Part shown: one piece after another, positions 1-12,446 of the stretch
Layout of the letters: each line of letters starts with the position of its first letter
How positions within the stretch are numbered: the first letter of the stretch is position 1
Source of the DNA: Prunella strophiata
Taxonomy: Eukaryota > Chordata > Aves > Passeriformes > Prunellidae
Direction: 5' to 3'
Assembly: GCA_036583965.1 (NCBI GenBank)
Contig: JAZBQD010000030.1
Span: 57,599,551-57,663,550 of the forward strand
Length of the DNA: 64,000 nucleotides
Position numbers and translations under genes: made by a program
The notes under the pieces: model-generated
Told to the model about the DNA's origin: nothing
The model's database searches: none
The model's input: only the letters and a program-made list of their open reading frames with translations

Positions 1-842
1 CATGTTCATATTTCTCTCTGTTGTATATAAAAGAAGCTTAGTGTGTAACTCAGACAAAGAGGTCTACTCAATGGCTAAAAGTGGATGAGCTGAATCCACT
101 TTTTTATAGGTTTATGGAGACCCCAGTTGTCATTGCCCTGGCCATTAGCTGAGTCTTATTTTGTGACTCTTCTGTCCACACCTTTCTGTTCTTAGTTACA
201 TTAGTAGATTCATTAGTCACTCTCAGCCATGGGTTAAATTAATCACAAGTCATTTAACTTGCTTTAAACTATCAGGCATCTGGGTTTGACCCCAATTGCT
301 CTGTGGGAAGGCACTTCTATACTATTGTTTAAATTCCTTTCAGAGTAGTGTTTAACTTGTGTTTGGGCATCAACTCAAGATGCAAAAGTATAAATTATTT
401 TGTTTTCAATGCAGCTGTCCGCATGTGAGCTGAGTGCATATATTCTGACTATAATTGATGGAGATATGGGACATAATGCAGTTGCCAACCTGTGGGCATC
501 CACTGCTATTCCACACTTCATAGGGTAAAGGAAACTTCAGGGCAAGGTCAGCAGACACAGCAGAGAAGCAATGAATGACCTGTGTCCTGTTGATCTAGAT
601 GGAGGTTGAGTGACATGCTTAAGGTACAATCTAAAAAAATTTCAGAAATTATGACCAGGACACCAGCTGAATTTTTCCATAGCAAGATGTTCAGCTGACC
701 AGTTGTATCACAATATCCTACAATAATTCCCTGACAACTTGTCAAAAAAATAAGGTAATACAATTCCGTCCAAGCTATAAAGCCAATTATATGCTCAAAC
801 TTTATTATATATTAGAGTTTCAAGACTTAAGGCTTATATTAG

Positions 843-868
843 TTTTTTTTTTTTTTTTTTTTTTTTTT
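843..868. repeat. Poly(T) tract, 26 bases
   Basis: An uninterrupted run of 26 T is seen directly. No transposon body or poly(A) signal is apparent on the minus strand beside it, so it is listed as a simple homopolymer rather than a retrocopy tail. Confidence 0.9.
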
Positions 869-1331
869 GTGAACAATTATATTCAGATGGGTTCAGGGAC
901 AGTGTTTAGAAAGAAGGTAAAGGAATGATTTACAATGAATTATAAAAGCAGAGTGCTAATTGCTTATCTAGGAGTCTGTTTTCCAGAACAGTGCTTGTTC
1001 TGGAAAAAACTGATTGTTGCTGAGAACAATGAGGTTACACACAAAGTATGGTAAGAATTCATCCTAAAGCATGGTCATCTCCTCATTTTCTATTATTTTG
1101 GTTACAGATGATTTGATTTGTGTCTAGCAGCAAGTCACAAGTAAATAAATGTACATTTATAGAAACTCATTCTCATTGTTTTATATTAATTGGCTAACTA
1201 TAGGAACTCAGTCCTTCATGGATGTACTGCAGTTGCTGTAAAGCACTTCAATATTTTCTGTAAGAGCCTGGTGCGAAGCAAGCTGAGTTAGTTGTGTGTT
1301 TTTAATGTGCCCTCAAGTGATTTGCATTTTC

Positions 1332-1390
1332 TTTTTTTTTTTTTTTTTTGTTTGTTTGTTTGTTTGTTTTTGGTTTTTTTGTTTGTTTTC
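1332..1390. repeat. Poly(T) run followed by (GTTT)n
   Basis: Eighteen T are followed by several GTTT units and then an irregular T/G tract. The frames running through it encode only Lys/Asn/Gln-rich or Phe-rich low-complexity peptides, so they are not genes. Confidence 0.85.
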
Positions 1391-3360
1391 TGGGACACCT
1401 GGGCCATTTCTTTCCCCTCCAGCAACTTTGGAACCTCAGACAATGTAAATTGGCAGAGATCTGTTGATTTCATTGGCAATGTATTAATCTAGTTCAGCTT
1501 AGAGCAGCTCCAGGACTGTAGGAGGTGACTCTATAGAATAGACATCTTCAGTACATATCCAGGGCAACAAACTTCTATGCCAAAGGTATAGATGCACCTT
1601 TCTCCTCTGGGAGAAGAACTCACCAAATATGCACACTGTATCATATATATATTTCAAAAATGTGCTGTCAGAAGTATTGTGCCTGGTCCCTCTGGGTTTA
1701 GGGTACTGACAATAATATAATTCTTTTCCTTTAGCTGTCAATGATCATGGAACTTTTTAGAGTTATAATTGTGTCTTCCTTTCTTTGTCTCTTTCTCTCA
1801 AAAGCAATTTAGCTTACTTTTATTTATTTTATATCCCAGTTTTACTTCTTTAATCTTACTCTTCTGTCTATTTCTCCTTATAAATCCAAAAACTGCTCAT
1901 AAACATCTGCAATGATTCCCACAGGAAGAGAATCCAAAATGAAAAGTTTTATCCTAAGCAGTTAGTTTTCTAAGCAGTTATTTTCTCCTAAGCAGAGTTT
2001 GTATTCTCCTAAGCATTAAAATTTTTTATCTTAAAGCCCTTTTATCTTTCTGGAAAAGAAATTAAAGGAAAGTGGTTAAGACTATAGATGAAGAAAATGC
2101 ATTGAATCATTCTCAATTTATGTTATTTATATGCTACTTGAGGAAGAATGCAACAACATCTCTTAAAATTTCAGTAGAACCTTGGTCCAAATATACTAAG
2201 GATATATGCTTTCTCTAATGTACAGAAGTTAATTGCAAGGAAATTAGCAGAATTTATTCAAATTTTTAATTAAAAAACACACACAATGAAAACAACAATA
2301 ATTTACCTTGAAAAACTGTTTTAATGAAAATATAACAAATCTGTTGGCACTTGTTGGTGCTGGCACATTTTCACTGTGAAAAGGGCCTAAATTCTTGTCT
2401 GCTTTCTGTAAAAGAAGAAAAAAAAATGAAAATAATAAAAAAAGATGTCCTAAATTAGATTTTCCATTTTATTTTACAAGGTTCTTATGAAATGTTTTTT
2501 TAAATACCATATTTTAGACATGTTTTAATATTAATAAAGTTTCCAGTGGTATATGGTGCTTGTTCACCTTTTGTGTGGGTACTGTATGCTTTATACTGGG
2601 CAAGGCAGGATCTTATGCCAAGGAGGAAAGATTGCTTAGCTATTTCCTCTGGAACACATCTGCCTGCTCACCAGAGGGGTGGTTTGGGGATGCAGCACAG
2701 GGCAAACAGAGAAAAATCCACTCAACACAAGATCCTGCACCTATGACCTCGGACTCACTGACTCCTCAGAGGTGTAGATCTGCACTGAGCTGAGGCTGTG
2801 GGCACTGGATGCAGCTGCTTGGTGCTACCTGAGACAGAGGTGCTTGCTGAACAGACTGGAAAACTATTCTGAGTGCATAAAAAGCAGTAAATATAGACAA
2901 GTGTGCAATGCCAGAGCACAAGAAGACAAGACAGAGGAAGAGAAAAAGCTTTCAGCAGCACCAAAGTAACAGTGGATTTGAAAGCCCCCTTAAAACATAA
3001 GATATAAGCAGCAGGAGGCATTTCATGCGGCATGGATAAAACCCATAGCCAAGCCTGACCAATGACACAGAAAAGATTTTTATTTTTTTTCTCTAGAAAT
3101 CACTGGACTAGCAAGCCACTTCTTACAAGGACATAGTAGACAGTAATTTTCAAGACTTTTTTGCTTAGTTTCACCTGAGAGGTTAGTATTTTCTCCATTC
3201 TTATAGTCTGTTTGTTCTTGTGATGAAAAATTAGCTGAAGTGACTAGATTTTTTGTGATATATGCTTTTTTGGAGGAAGATGAGTAGTTGCACTTCAAAG
3301 GCTGATAAAAAATATTTTTTAGAGAGTGGAAGGCTCTGGAAATTTGCATAAGTACTTTTA

Positions 3361-3449
3361 AGAAAGTGGGAGGAAGAAGGGAAGAAAGAAAGGAAGTAAG
3401 GAAGAAAAGAAGAAAGGAAGTAAGGAAGAAAGGAAGAAAGGAAGAAAGA
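3361..3449. repeat. GGAA/GAAG purine microsatellite
   Basis: About 89 bases contain only A and G apart from a few T, made of GGAA, GAAA and GTAAGGAA units. The opposite strand carries the mirror pyrimidine tract, and the minus-strand frame through it encodes a Ser/Phe/Leu low-complexity peptide that should not be called a gene. Purine tracts of this kind can adopt triplex structures, and GGAA is the core of ETS-family binding sites. Neither role is shown here. Confidence 0.9.
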
Positions 3450-6400
3450 TCACTTTCTTCCTCCCAGTCCTCTGGCAAAGTTGGAAATTCTAAATAATCT
3501 GACTCTTTTTACATTAACATAAAACATTTTTGGTGTTTGTTTTATCAGTTTAACCTGATCTTAGGCAAGTCATATTTCCAACTGAGGTTTTAATATAGGA
3601 AAAATTATTAGGTTATAATCATAAAAGTAATGACATTTACAGAAGTCAGGGCTGTTAGAAAGCCTCATTGTTTAGGCACATTTTCTGTCTGCCAAAAAAA
3701 TTGGGAGTTTTTGGTTTACAACCAAAAAAAAAAAAATCAGGACGATTCTGTATTTTTCAATACTATACTAAGAAAATGTAATGGGTCAGTGTAATATGGA
3801 AAATTTTCTTAAAACACCTAGGGTAGAAAAGCTAGTAGTGAGTTTTGACATATTTCAGTTATTAATTATAACTCATTGAGGACAGTCTTAAAAAAATACA
3901 TGAAGGCAGGTGAAAGAGAATGGCAGACATTCTTAAATAACTTTATTAATGTGGCGAATTCATTGGCACAGCTTGTTGAAATATTTTCAGTTAGCATGGT
4001 ATTAAGTTAAGCAATCTACTTTCTTTGTGAGCAGTGAAGTATGACTTTATTTCATAAAAAATAAACAAAAAAAAAGTCATTGACCATTTTGAATCCACCT
4101 TTTCATTTTAATCTTAGCAAAAGGAAGAGAAAGAAAAGCAATGTGCATGAATACTGTAAATTAGGACAACAGCTGGAAATTAGGGGTGGAAAATATAATG
4201 AAAGAATTCAGAATCTTATAGGATATTGAAAGATATAAGAATAAGAAACAAGGAAAAGGCAATGGTAAATTTTATAAAATCTCTGATGAGCCTGAAGAAA
4301 ATAATGGAAAAAATATGTAAGTGCTACTATCATACTAGAAAACAGTATGCTACAAAAGTGTTTTCCCCTCATATCTTGAAGTATATTTTTTTAAAGAAAA
4401 TGTCTCTGATGACCAACCTCTCTTCTGACTTCTAAATACAAAGCTACGTCTGACCTTTCACAACATTTGCAAAAGATTAATACTGAGAAGGAGAAAAAAC
4501 TTTTTGAAAATTACAGATGAACACAGGAAACCATGACACTTGAAGAATCAAGACAATTTCAGTCAAAGTAAGTCAGACTTACTGTGCAAGATTCTTAAGA
4601 ATCTAATGTGACTCTAAATGATTAGCTGTTGCAAAGTCACCAACTTGTTACATCAGGTGTTGCTGCCCTTCTTTGGATCATTTTATTTGGGAATATTTGA
4701 CTATTCTCAAAGAGAGGTCTGCAAGTAGGACATATACAAGCAAAGGCATAAAGCAATAATTTATTGGATAATACATGAAATATGCAGCCAGATATTTTGA
4801 ACTCCTGGGATAAACATTAGTGTGTTCAACATCCCTACAAAGGTGTGAAAAAAGTGTTTGCTGCCCAGACAGGCATTAGTGAAGAGACGCTCCAGTCTCA
4901 GCTGCTCCCTAAAATGTTGCAAAATTTTGCTGAGTTGCTGAACCCTTGGTTCCTAGCTTCAAGGTACTATCCCTCTTTAAACTGCCACCCTACAGAAACC
5001 ACTGACATACAACAGACTGACATTAATGACACCAAGTAACTCCTTGGACTGTTCTTTTTTTCTTTAATGACAGCCAAGTTGCCAGTTTTCTTCCTGAATC
5101 TTTATGATACTCACAGACTCCATATCTGTTACTGTGCCTCTGCCTGTAATTTTTCCTCTTATCCTACTTAACCCCACTCTCTGGACCTTCTCATCACTTA
5201 AGGATTTCTTCAAAGTCTGGACCACAGTTGTGCTGCTGAGCTACATCAGAGCTGGGCCAGGGTAATACAGACAACCAGGCCCAGAAGGGGCAGGGGAGGT
5301 TACAGCAGAGGTTACAGTAAGAACATATTTTACGAGAGCTCAATTTCCATGACTGGCCTGGACACATGGAGCAGAATTGATTGCATGGTGACTTGGCTTC
5401 AGCCCACTTTGCAGCAGTGTGTAAGTTAGGTGCCTAATTACTGGAAGCTTCCCTCCTGTCAGGAGAGACAGAGAAGCTTCTCCAGGCAGAGAATTAGACC
5501 TTAATGGCCTAAATAAATATCTTTAGATGCCATCCTCTCCCTTCCTAACCCTCTCTCCCTAGAGGAAGCTTTGTCTAACAATCCCAACTAGGTAATTTAG
5601 AAAGAAAAATTCTGCACTTCCTAGGATGAACTCAGGTCTTTACTGACAATAATTTCTTATTGAAAAAACAAGCATTTACCCAACATTTACTGATAAATGA
5701 TTAATGCTTAAAGTCTTACTCACAATTTTTACTCCCAAGTAGTTCTGCTAAAATCATACAGACCATTTAAATCAGTACAAAGCGTTACATGAATGTATTC
5801 AAACCACTTTTTAAAAGGCTATAGCTCACTCTGCTTGCTCTGGACTCAGGATCCAACGCTGCTGCTGACAATTTGTGAAGCACATAGCTGTCTCAAGGCC
5901 TCTCAGATATATAGACATGGGAAGGAGAAGGGTAAAGGGCTGGAAACAGCCTGTGACACAAATCTAAGAATGAAAACTCCTGTCCCAGAGCAGAATTAGG
6001 GACCTTGGAAAATTGAATTTACAGTCTTATTGCTGCTGTTGAGATGGGAAAGGGGTTGGCAACTGTGCTGAGAGAAGCTGTAACATGGTCTTGATAAGTA
6101 ATCACAAACCACAAAACCACCACTTATGGCAGCAATGGCTTCAGCAGCTTTTGGCCATCAGTCTGAAAGGTCTTCTCTGAATATTGCTGAACTGCTTGTT
6201 ACCTGCCAGGAGCTCCTTGAGGTTTAGAAGCACTTGGAAGAGATCATGTCCTCCACACCGAGAAAAGGAGACATTTAGCCAAATGCCTGCAACACAAACC
6301 CTGTGTGCAAGGGGTAGAGTCCTCTTCATTGTGCCAAGAACAGTCATAGTAGGCAGAAAGAGGCTGGCTTTGTGCTACATGAACAGTCCACAGGATGGTC

Positions 6401-9213
6401 TGATTGTTGCATTTCTCCAAAATTTGCTCAAGGAAGTAAAGAGCACCCTAAATGCAGGAATGTGCTTCTATTTTGTGCATGCCCTGCAGGAGGATATATC
6501 ACACTTACCCTCTGCTACTTCTTACCAGGCCCCTTTGTGTCTAGCCTCTCTTCACAGTCCTTCCACATGCCTGAACAGACTGCATAAAACCCAGCCAGGC
6601 CAGGAAATCTCCATGAAAATGCTTCTGCAAGCTCATACTTAACCAGCTCCCTGTCGTCAGGGTCACGTCCTGTCCTCATCCAGAGTACAAATACCTTTTA
6701 TTAAATGAAAAAAAGGGTAAGAACCCAGTGGGTGAGATTATGTTGAGATCAGATTCCCTGATCCGCTGGACACACATCAGCTGGAAACGATGTAACAAAG
6801 TGGAGAGCATGAGTGCACTCGTACCAGGTTTTTTCCTGTTAAGTTTCCCAACTACTTCTCCCCTGCAACCAGAGGGCAAGTCAGGCACAAGGGTCCTCTC
6901 CAAGTGTGCCAGGATCCTGTGCCAGGTAGTAGCTACACTTCTCCCTCACCTTTTTATTTACACTCTCATATTTTAAGTGCTCTTTGAGTTGCAGGATCTT
7001 TTTCCTGGTACCTTCCAAGTTGTTCACTCCACTGAGGAGGGGATACTTGACTGGAGGGGTCTCTGTGATGTGGGACATTAGAGACACCATAGGGCTTTTT
7101 TTCCTTCCTGAATGGTGTCAAATCCCAGCACAGAACACTCATGGAAATTTTTATACATCTGCTTCTGTGACACACATACTGTTCCTCGTCTTCTACTATT
7201 TTGTCTCATAGGCATGTAATTGGTCCTTGTTTTCTTTTTTCCCTTTACCCCTTTCCCTGAGGTCAGGGAGACCTCATGTTCAGTTAAAAAGTTGTTCTGA
7301 AGACATCATTAGAAGGCATCCTAGTTCATCAGGGCTCTGACACTAAAAAGAAGCATAGCTGAGCCACTTTTGCTACAGCCAGGTACATTCTGGGACACAT
7401 AACTGCCTTATTTACCCATGGCTGCCCACATCAATTCAACTTTCAATTAGTTTCCTGAAGCCCTACTCAGTTATATGTTTTTGAGCCTCATTTACTACTG
7501 AACAGGCAGAGACTCTGTAAATCTTAGTCATGCAAAAAGTCTGAAAGATTGCAATCACAAGTAAAAATTATGTGGGTGAGTAAGGGTTGCTGGATCAGAC
7601 CACTAATTAATAAATGTCAGTAAAGTGCTTGTAATGAAAGATGTTGTGGGAGCATGGCACATTCTAATTAAAACATCAGATTTACTTCCACAAAGTAGTC
7701 ATGGACTTTGTAAAAGATCGGTGTTTCCAGAACTTAAGAAACTTGAGAAAAATTTCTTTTTAACATGAATTGTACTTATACTGAAAATTTGTATTCCATA
7801 TATTAAACAAAATAAAACAAAATATTAAAAAATGTTAACTGTTGACTTAGTGCTGCCTTGAGGAGACCTTGGAGTCTGTCCTTCTTGGAATCTACAGGAC
7901 ACCATGTGGAAAGACACTTATTTTTGACTCACAGAAGATTTCAAATAGTGAGCAGTACTATAAGAGTTTCCAAAAAAAAATTAAATGCTTCCATTTAATG
8001 CATTATTTTATGAAGTCATATTGTGGGGTAAGAGATATTTTAAGGACTTAAAATTTTATCTGATTCCACTTAGCTATAAAGCACAAAGGAAAAAGAAACT
8101 TCAGGCACTACTGTTTTTCTTCTGGTTCTCAGAACCATTTATGGAAATGTGATTTATGTGTATGCTGCTGTAAAACGGAAAGTAAAAGGACTATAGTTAA
8201 GCATTCCCCTTAGATAAAAAATAAATGTGTTATTTTGCCACAAAATTACAACTTTTGCAAAATATTAGTCTCGATGAAACATTCAGATTCCCAGAAGAGT
8301 ATTTCAAGTGCATTTGCAGCAAATGTTTTCATCTCCTCTTCTAGCATTCAAAAGAAAGATTGTCAGATTAATAGAGTAGAAGAAGGAATATTGGATACAC
8401 TTTTCTGATTCTAATATATAAATATAACACTTTTTTTTAGTATTGTGACTAGAAAAGTAGTTTATTTAAACTCTAATATTTTAGAAATTTCCTTTGTTTC
8501 TAAATCAGCTCATAATAAAATCCATTTTTCTAAAGCAGTTCTCCAATTTGTATTTTTTTTCACAGCATTTTCCTTTTTTTTTTTTCAGTTTTAAATAAAT
8601 GATCATGTATCTGGAGCTCACACTAGGTAACACCTATTCCAGAAACAGTGAAACTACTATCATCAGGTCTATTTCAAGAATTAAGTGATACTTAAGGATA
8701 GAAGTGGAAGAGCATTATTTATTCTTTTTACTATTTATTTATATTTTTTTAGGGAGGAAAATAATACATGCATGCCAGGTGGGGTTTTAGAAGCTCTTAG
8801 AGCTTTATTCTAAGTTTCTTATTATAAAAGGATAGTTCCCATGGTAACAATTACATCATTTGGCACACGTAGTACCTGAGGAAAACAGAACCATTTAATA
8901 AAGAAACACACATTCACCATTGTGTGATGTGAATTGATTTACTTGTTGCCTAATTATGTTTTCTAAAAACAGGAGACTGCAACAGTTTTCAATGTCAGCA
9001 TGACCACTTGCTTGTCAAAATTATCCTTTCTGCTCCCACTTTGCAGCTCCAAAACTCTCTCTGCCATTCATTTCTTAGAAGCCTTGACACTGTTCAACTG
9101 TTGTTGAAAAGGAACCTACTTTAACTGTGCCATTTCTTTCTGCATGCTTGTGCTCTTTTCTCTTCAGATGTTGATTGGTATTGTAGATTTTCTGTATGAA
9201 ATTAAAAGAGACT
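3450..9213. other. Unique-looking non-coding sequence
   Basis: No recognisable gene or mobile element. The block 6130-7210 is less AT-rich than its surroundings and holds several overlapping frames on both strands. The longest is plus-strand 6184-6642, about 152 codons, but it opens with CTG rather than ATG and resembles no family I know. Overlapping frames on both strands are what one expects where stop codons are rarer, so these are not called genes. Scattered A or T runs of 8-13 bases are also present. Confidence 0.55.
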
Positions 9214-9300
9214 AGAATAGAATAGAATAAAATAAAATAAATAGAATATAAAATAAAATAAAATAAAATAAAATAATAAGATAAAATAAAATAAAATAAA
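9214..9300. repeat. (TAAAA)n pentanucleotide microsatellite
   Basis: The array starts with GAATA units and continues as TAAAA units, interrupted once by an ATAAG variant and once by TAAATAGAATA. The interruptions suggest an array that is no longer expanding quickly. The GAATA start resembles satellites sometimes found at CR1 3' ends, but no CR1 body lies upstream. Confidence 0.9.
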
Positions 9301-9950
9301 TCTAGAGATTAATGGTTTTGCTAGGGGTACTTGTTTTAAAAAGTTTTTCACATATTTAGCTAGCTGCTTGAGAAATAATTTGGATTACACTCTTACAGGA
9401 CTGTGCAAAGAACAACTATTTTTTGTGCTCACATCCTCTACATACATTTTCAAATACTACACGTGATCCAATGAGTTAAACAGTAAAAACCTATAAGCAA
9501 GAGTTGATGCTATCCAATAACCAACTTTTCCTATTGGTCAATATTTTCTCTCACTTTTTTCCCCCATCCTGTGTGTTTTCATTTAATTTCTGCCTCTCAG
9601 ACTGTAATCTCTCCCTGAGTACCTATCTCAGTTCTTTTGGATGTTGAAAAACCTAATACTTTCTTCCTTTCCTAACAATTAATCATTATCACTTATTATC
9701 TATGCCTAAGCTTGAAGTAATTCTCTTGACTCCTTCTTAATTTTTGTTGGTTGCTGCATAAGACTCTGCTTTTTTGATAAAACAAGAAAATCCTTCTGTC
9801 CTTCTGATTTTAATTTCTCTAGTGGTTATTTGAATTCTGTCTTTCTTTTACTAAATAAAATTGGGAGTATACTAGGACATGCTTGTGCTTGTCAATCTGG
9901 AAAAAACTGTAGGCTGGATATTTAACTGCCTTAAGCATCACAAGTCAGGC

Positions 9951-9986
9951 AAAAAACAAAACCAAAACCAAAACCAAAACCAACCC
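9951..9986. repeat. (CAAAAC)n short hexanucleotide repeat
   Basis: An A/C-only stretch of about 36 bases with four near-perfect ACCAAA units. It is seen directly, and nothing adjacent suggests a mobile element. Confidence 0.8.
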
Positions 9987-10243
9987 CGAGCATTTTTTTC
10001 TATTTTTAAACTTATGAGGGCACACATTTTCTAAAGATTTTAACCACAGTGGTGAAACACTAAAATGGACACACAATCTGCCTGCAAACCTTGTAGCCCT
10101 GAAAAATGCTGCAACAATTCCACTGCTGACGCTTTAGGATAAGTGCTGTTTAAATTCATTCATTTCCTGGGAAATGATTTTCTGATCTATCAAGGCAAAT
10201 AGGTACTGTGGGATGCAAAATTAATCAAGAAAATGAAATGAGG

Positions 10244-10244
<1 letters not shown>

Positions 10245-10290
<46 letters not shown>
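10245..10290. repeat. Poly(T) tract, 46 bases
   Basis: This is the longest homopolymer in the window, with 46 uninterrupted T. If it were the tail of a minus-strand retrocopy, the body would lie just above 10,290. No AATAAA-type signal or recognisable body is visible there. The exact length may not be reliable in an assembly. Confidence 0.9.
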
Positions 10291-10291
<1 letters not shown>

Positions 10292-12396
10292 TTATTGCTT
10301 TCTCTCAAAGAAACCTCTCTGTTTTACAGTGGACTAAAATGAAATCAAGTGGCCAAAGATAAGGGGAAGAACAGAACTTAAAGGTCAGAAAAGGGTAGAG
10401 CCAGACAGCACCATTTCAAGAGAGAGAAGAGCATAATCTTTTGTGGGTGACTGAATTTTACTAACATGAATAGTAAGGCATTCTACAGAAATACTTTTCT
10501 CTTTGTCCTGTATATAGGAATTTCAAAAGAAACAGTCAAAATATGCCTTTGAATTAAGGTTGTACATTCACAGTTTTTCAGGGGTGATTGTTACCCTGAA
10601 CTCTTCAGATGTATTGAAATGATTTCTTCTCAGTACTACTTACATAGAGAATTAAGGTGACTCAGTTTTGCAAAATTGCCACTGTTTTCTTCAAGCCTGT
10701 ATATGACTATGTACTCATAAACATATGACCAGATTCATCTTCCTGACTGATCCAGCTCCTTTACATCCCCCTTCAGGGTTAGAATAAGCAATGCCTTAGT
10801 TTTCAAGGGCTTTTATTTTTCTTGATATTTTTGCATAGTTAAAAATGCATATCTTTTTCAGCTTCATAAAGAGGTAGAGAGGGAGCAATTTCCTCATAAC
10901 ATTCCTCTTTTTGCTTTGTAGTGCCTTATATTCCCAAGTTCTTACTGATGACCTTTCATGCTGGAGACAGATTACACCTAAACAGACAACACCTCAGTCT
11001 TCAGAGGGGGCTTTCACATCAGAAAAAGATGAAATAAAAGTAGAAACAATGTAGCACTTTCATTACTTTCAAAGGTCTGCAAGTCTCTAGTGCTTTAACA
11101 AAAAAATGTGATGAAATTCCAGGCCATGCACTTACACGACCTTGGTGAAATTCTTACAAGGAGTAGCAGGATTTATTTGTTATTTAGAAACATTTAATTA
11201 ATATGTTATTAATCCCAATATGAATGCTGACACTTGAAAACTTGACTCTGTTTATGTTTAATTTTTCCTCAGGGTGTAAGTCCAGGAGCCCAAGGACTTT
11301 GGTATCTTCTGTGAGAAATTAAAGAGTGAATCTGTGCTGGTGAGATCCTCTCAGTCTGGCTAACATGAGACCCATAAAAGTGGGTCCTTGCAATGGCTGA
11401 GTGACTGACAAGCTAACAGGATGCTGGCTCCATGACTACTCTATCACTCTAATTCACCATAAATCTGCCCTGCAGCCAAAATAAGCAATCTGATTCCCAT
11501 ATCTGCACAGAGTAAAAGCATTTTTCCAACCAGAAAAATGGCCAAAGAAACAGATCATGTCACTGCTCTGGTACAAAACAGCTTGTTTGTTTTCTTGATT
11601 TATATGTCATGCAGATCAATTTACATTACTGCATGAATACTAGTGCTAAAAAATGGGAATGCATAGCCTGGGACAAGAAGTGTGACCATCCTTTTGAACA
11701 GCAAAAGTGAATTTATTGCACCTAAAAATGGCTGTATATCTGTGAACTGACTAGATCATAACAACTTCTAAAGAGCCCTCCTAAAATTTTTACCTGTGCT
11801 TTTCATCCTGAGAGAGAGGGAACATCTCTCCTGCAGTTATCCTCCCCTCAGACCTGGGAGGGCAGCAGTTTCAATTACCATTCCATAGGTTGCATAGCTC
11901 TCTTTAACAAGATGATTGGCTGCATTCATCCAAATGTAAGTGAGGCCAGCTAGGAGAGTTCTCAGTAACTTTATCCTCCTTAAGCTTCTGTCGCCCAAGA
12001 TGATGCTCTGCATACGATGTTATTCAAATAGTTAGTAAACTGAACTCATGCTTCTGTTTAAAACAGCTAGAGAAAATCTAAAGTGAAGTTCAATGTGCAA
12101 AACATTCAATCAAAAACTGAATTGCAATCTCAGTTGTGGAGCAATTCCAAGAAAAGGCAAGTCAGTCTGATAACAAGAATGCAGAGTGATGCAGGCTCAA
12201 CAATTTACTTTTCTTCACGTATAAATGAAAATTATGTTCTCAGTGCCAGGCACGTTCCACTACAAGCATAATAAAGGCATTGATTCTGATCTAAATTAGA
12301 AACACAAGGAAAAGAGAGGAATAAGAGATTTGCCTTTGTAGCAGTGTAGCAGTAATTCACCATTAAATTTTATTTTTGTTGTTGTAGCTATTTTTT

Positions 12397-12398
<2 letters not shown>

Positions 12399-12443
<45 letters not shown>
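12399..12443. repeat. (ATT)n microsatellite
   Basis: About fifteen perfect ATT units. Read on the minus strand they give a run of asparagine codons at the end of a 126-codon frame at 12363-12743. That frame is an artefact of the repeat plus a stop-poor stretch, not a gene. Confidence 0.95.

Positions 12444-12446
<3 letters not shown>

Larger units (their letters stand above)
1..3361. other. Unique-looking non-coding sequence
   Basis: No gene, RNA or mobile element is recognised. Open frames are short, occur on both strands and show no domain. At 1952-2016 the motif CTAAGCA recurs four times at uneven spacing, a small degenerate tandem array. Between about 2590 and 3010 the base composition is less AT-rich than around it and several short frames overlap on both strands, but I recognise no family there. 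An old, unrecognisable transposon remnant is possible in that stretch. Confidence 0.6.
9301..12398. other. Unique-looking non-coding sequence
   Basis: Apart from the CAAAAC repeat and the poly(T) tract listed separately, I see no gene or recognisable repeat. A short plus-strand frame at 12083-12271 has no features of a known protein. Confidence 0.6.

Noticed and set aside
1950..2020. CRISPR-like regularly spaced repeats
   Set aside because: The CTAAGCA units are too short and unevenly spaced, and the genome context is vertebrate.
3080..3478. 132-codon minus-strand frame
   Set aside because: Its first third is the GGAA microsatellite read as Ser/Phe/Leu repeats, and the rest has no recognisable domain.
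6184..6642. 152-codon plus-strand frame
   Set aside because: Opens with CTG, overlaps other frames, and shows no domain or plausible exon structure. Kept only as an observation.
10245..10330. Processed retrocopy with a 46-base tail on the minus strand
   Set aside because: No AATAAA-type signal or recognisable transcript body next to the tract.
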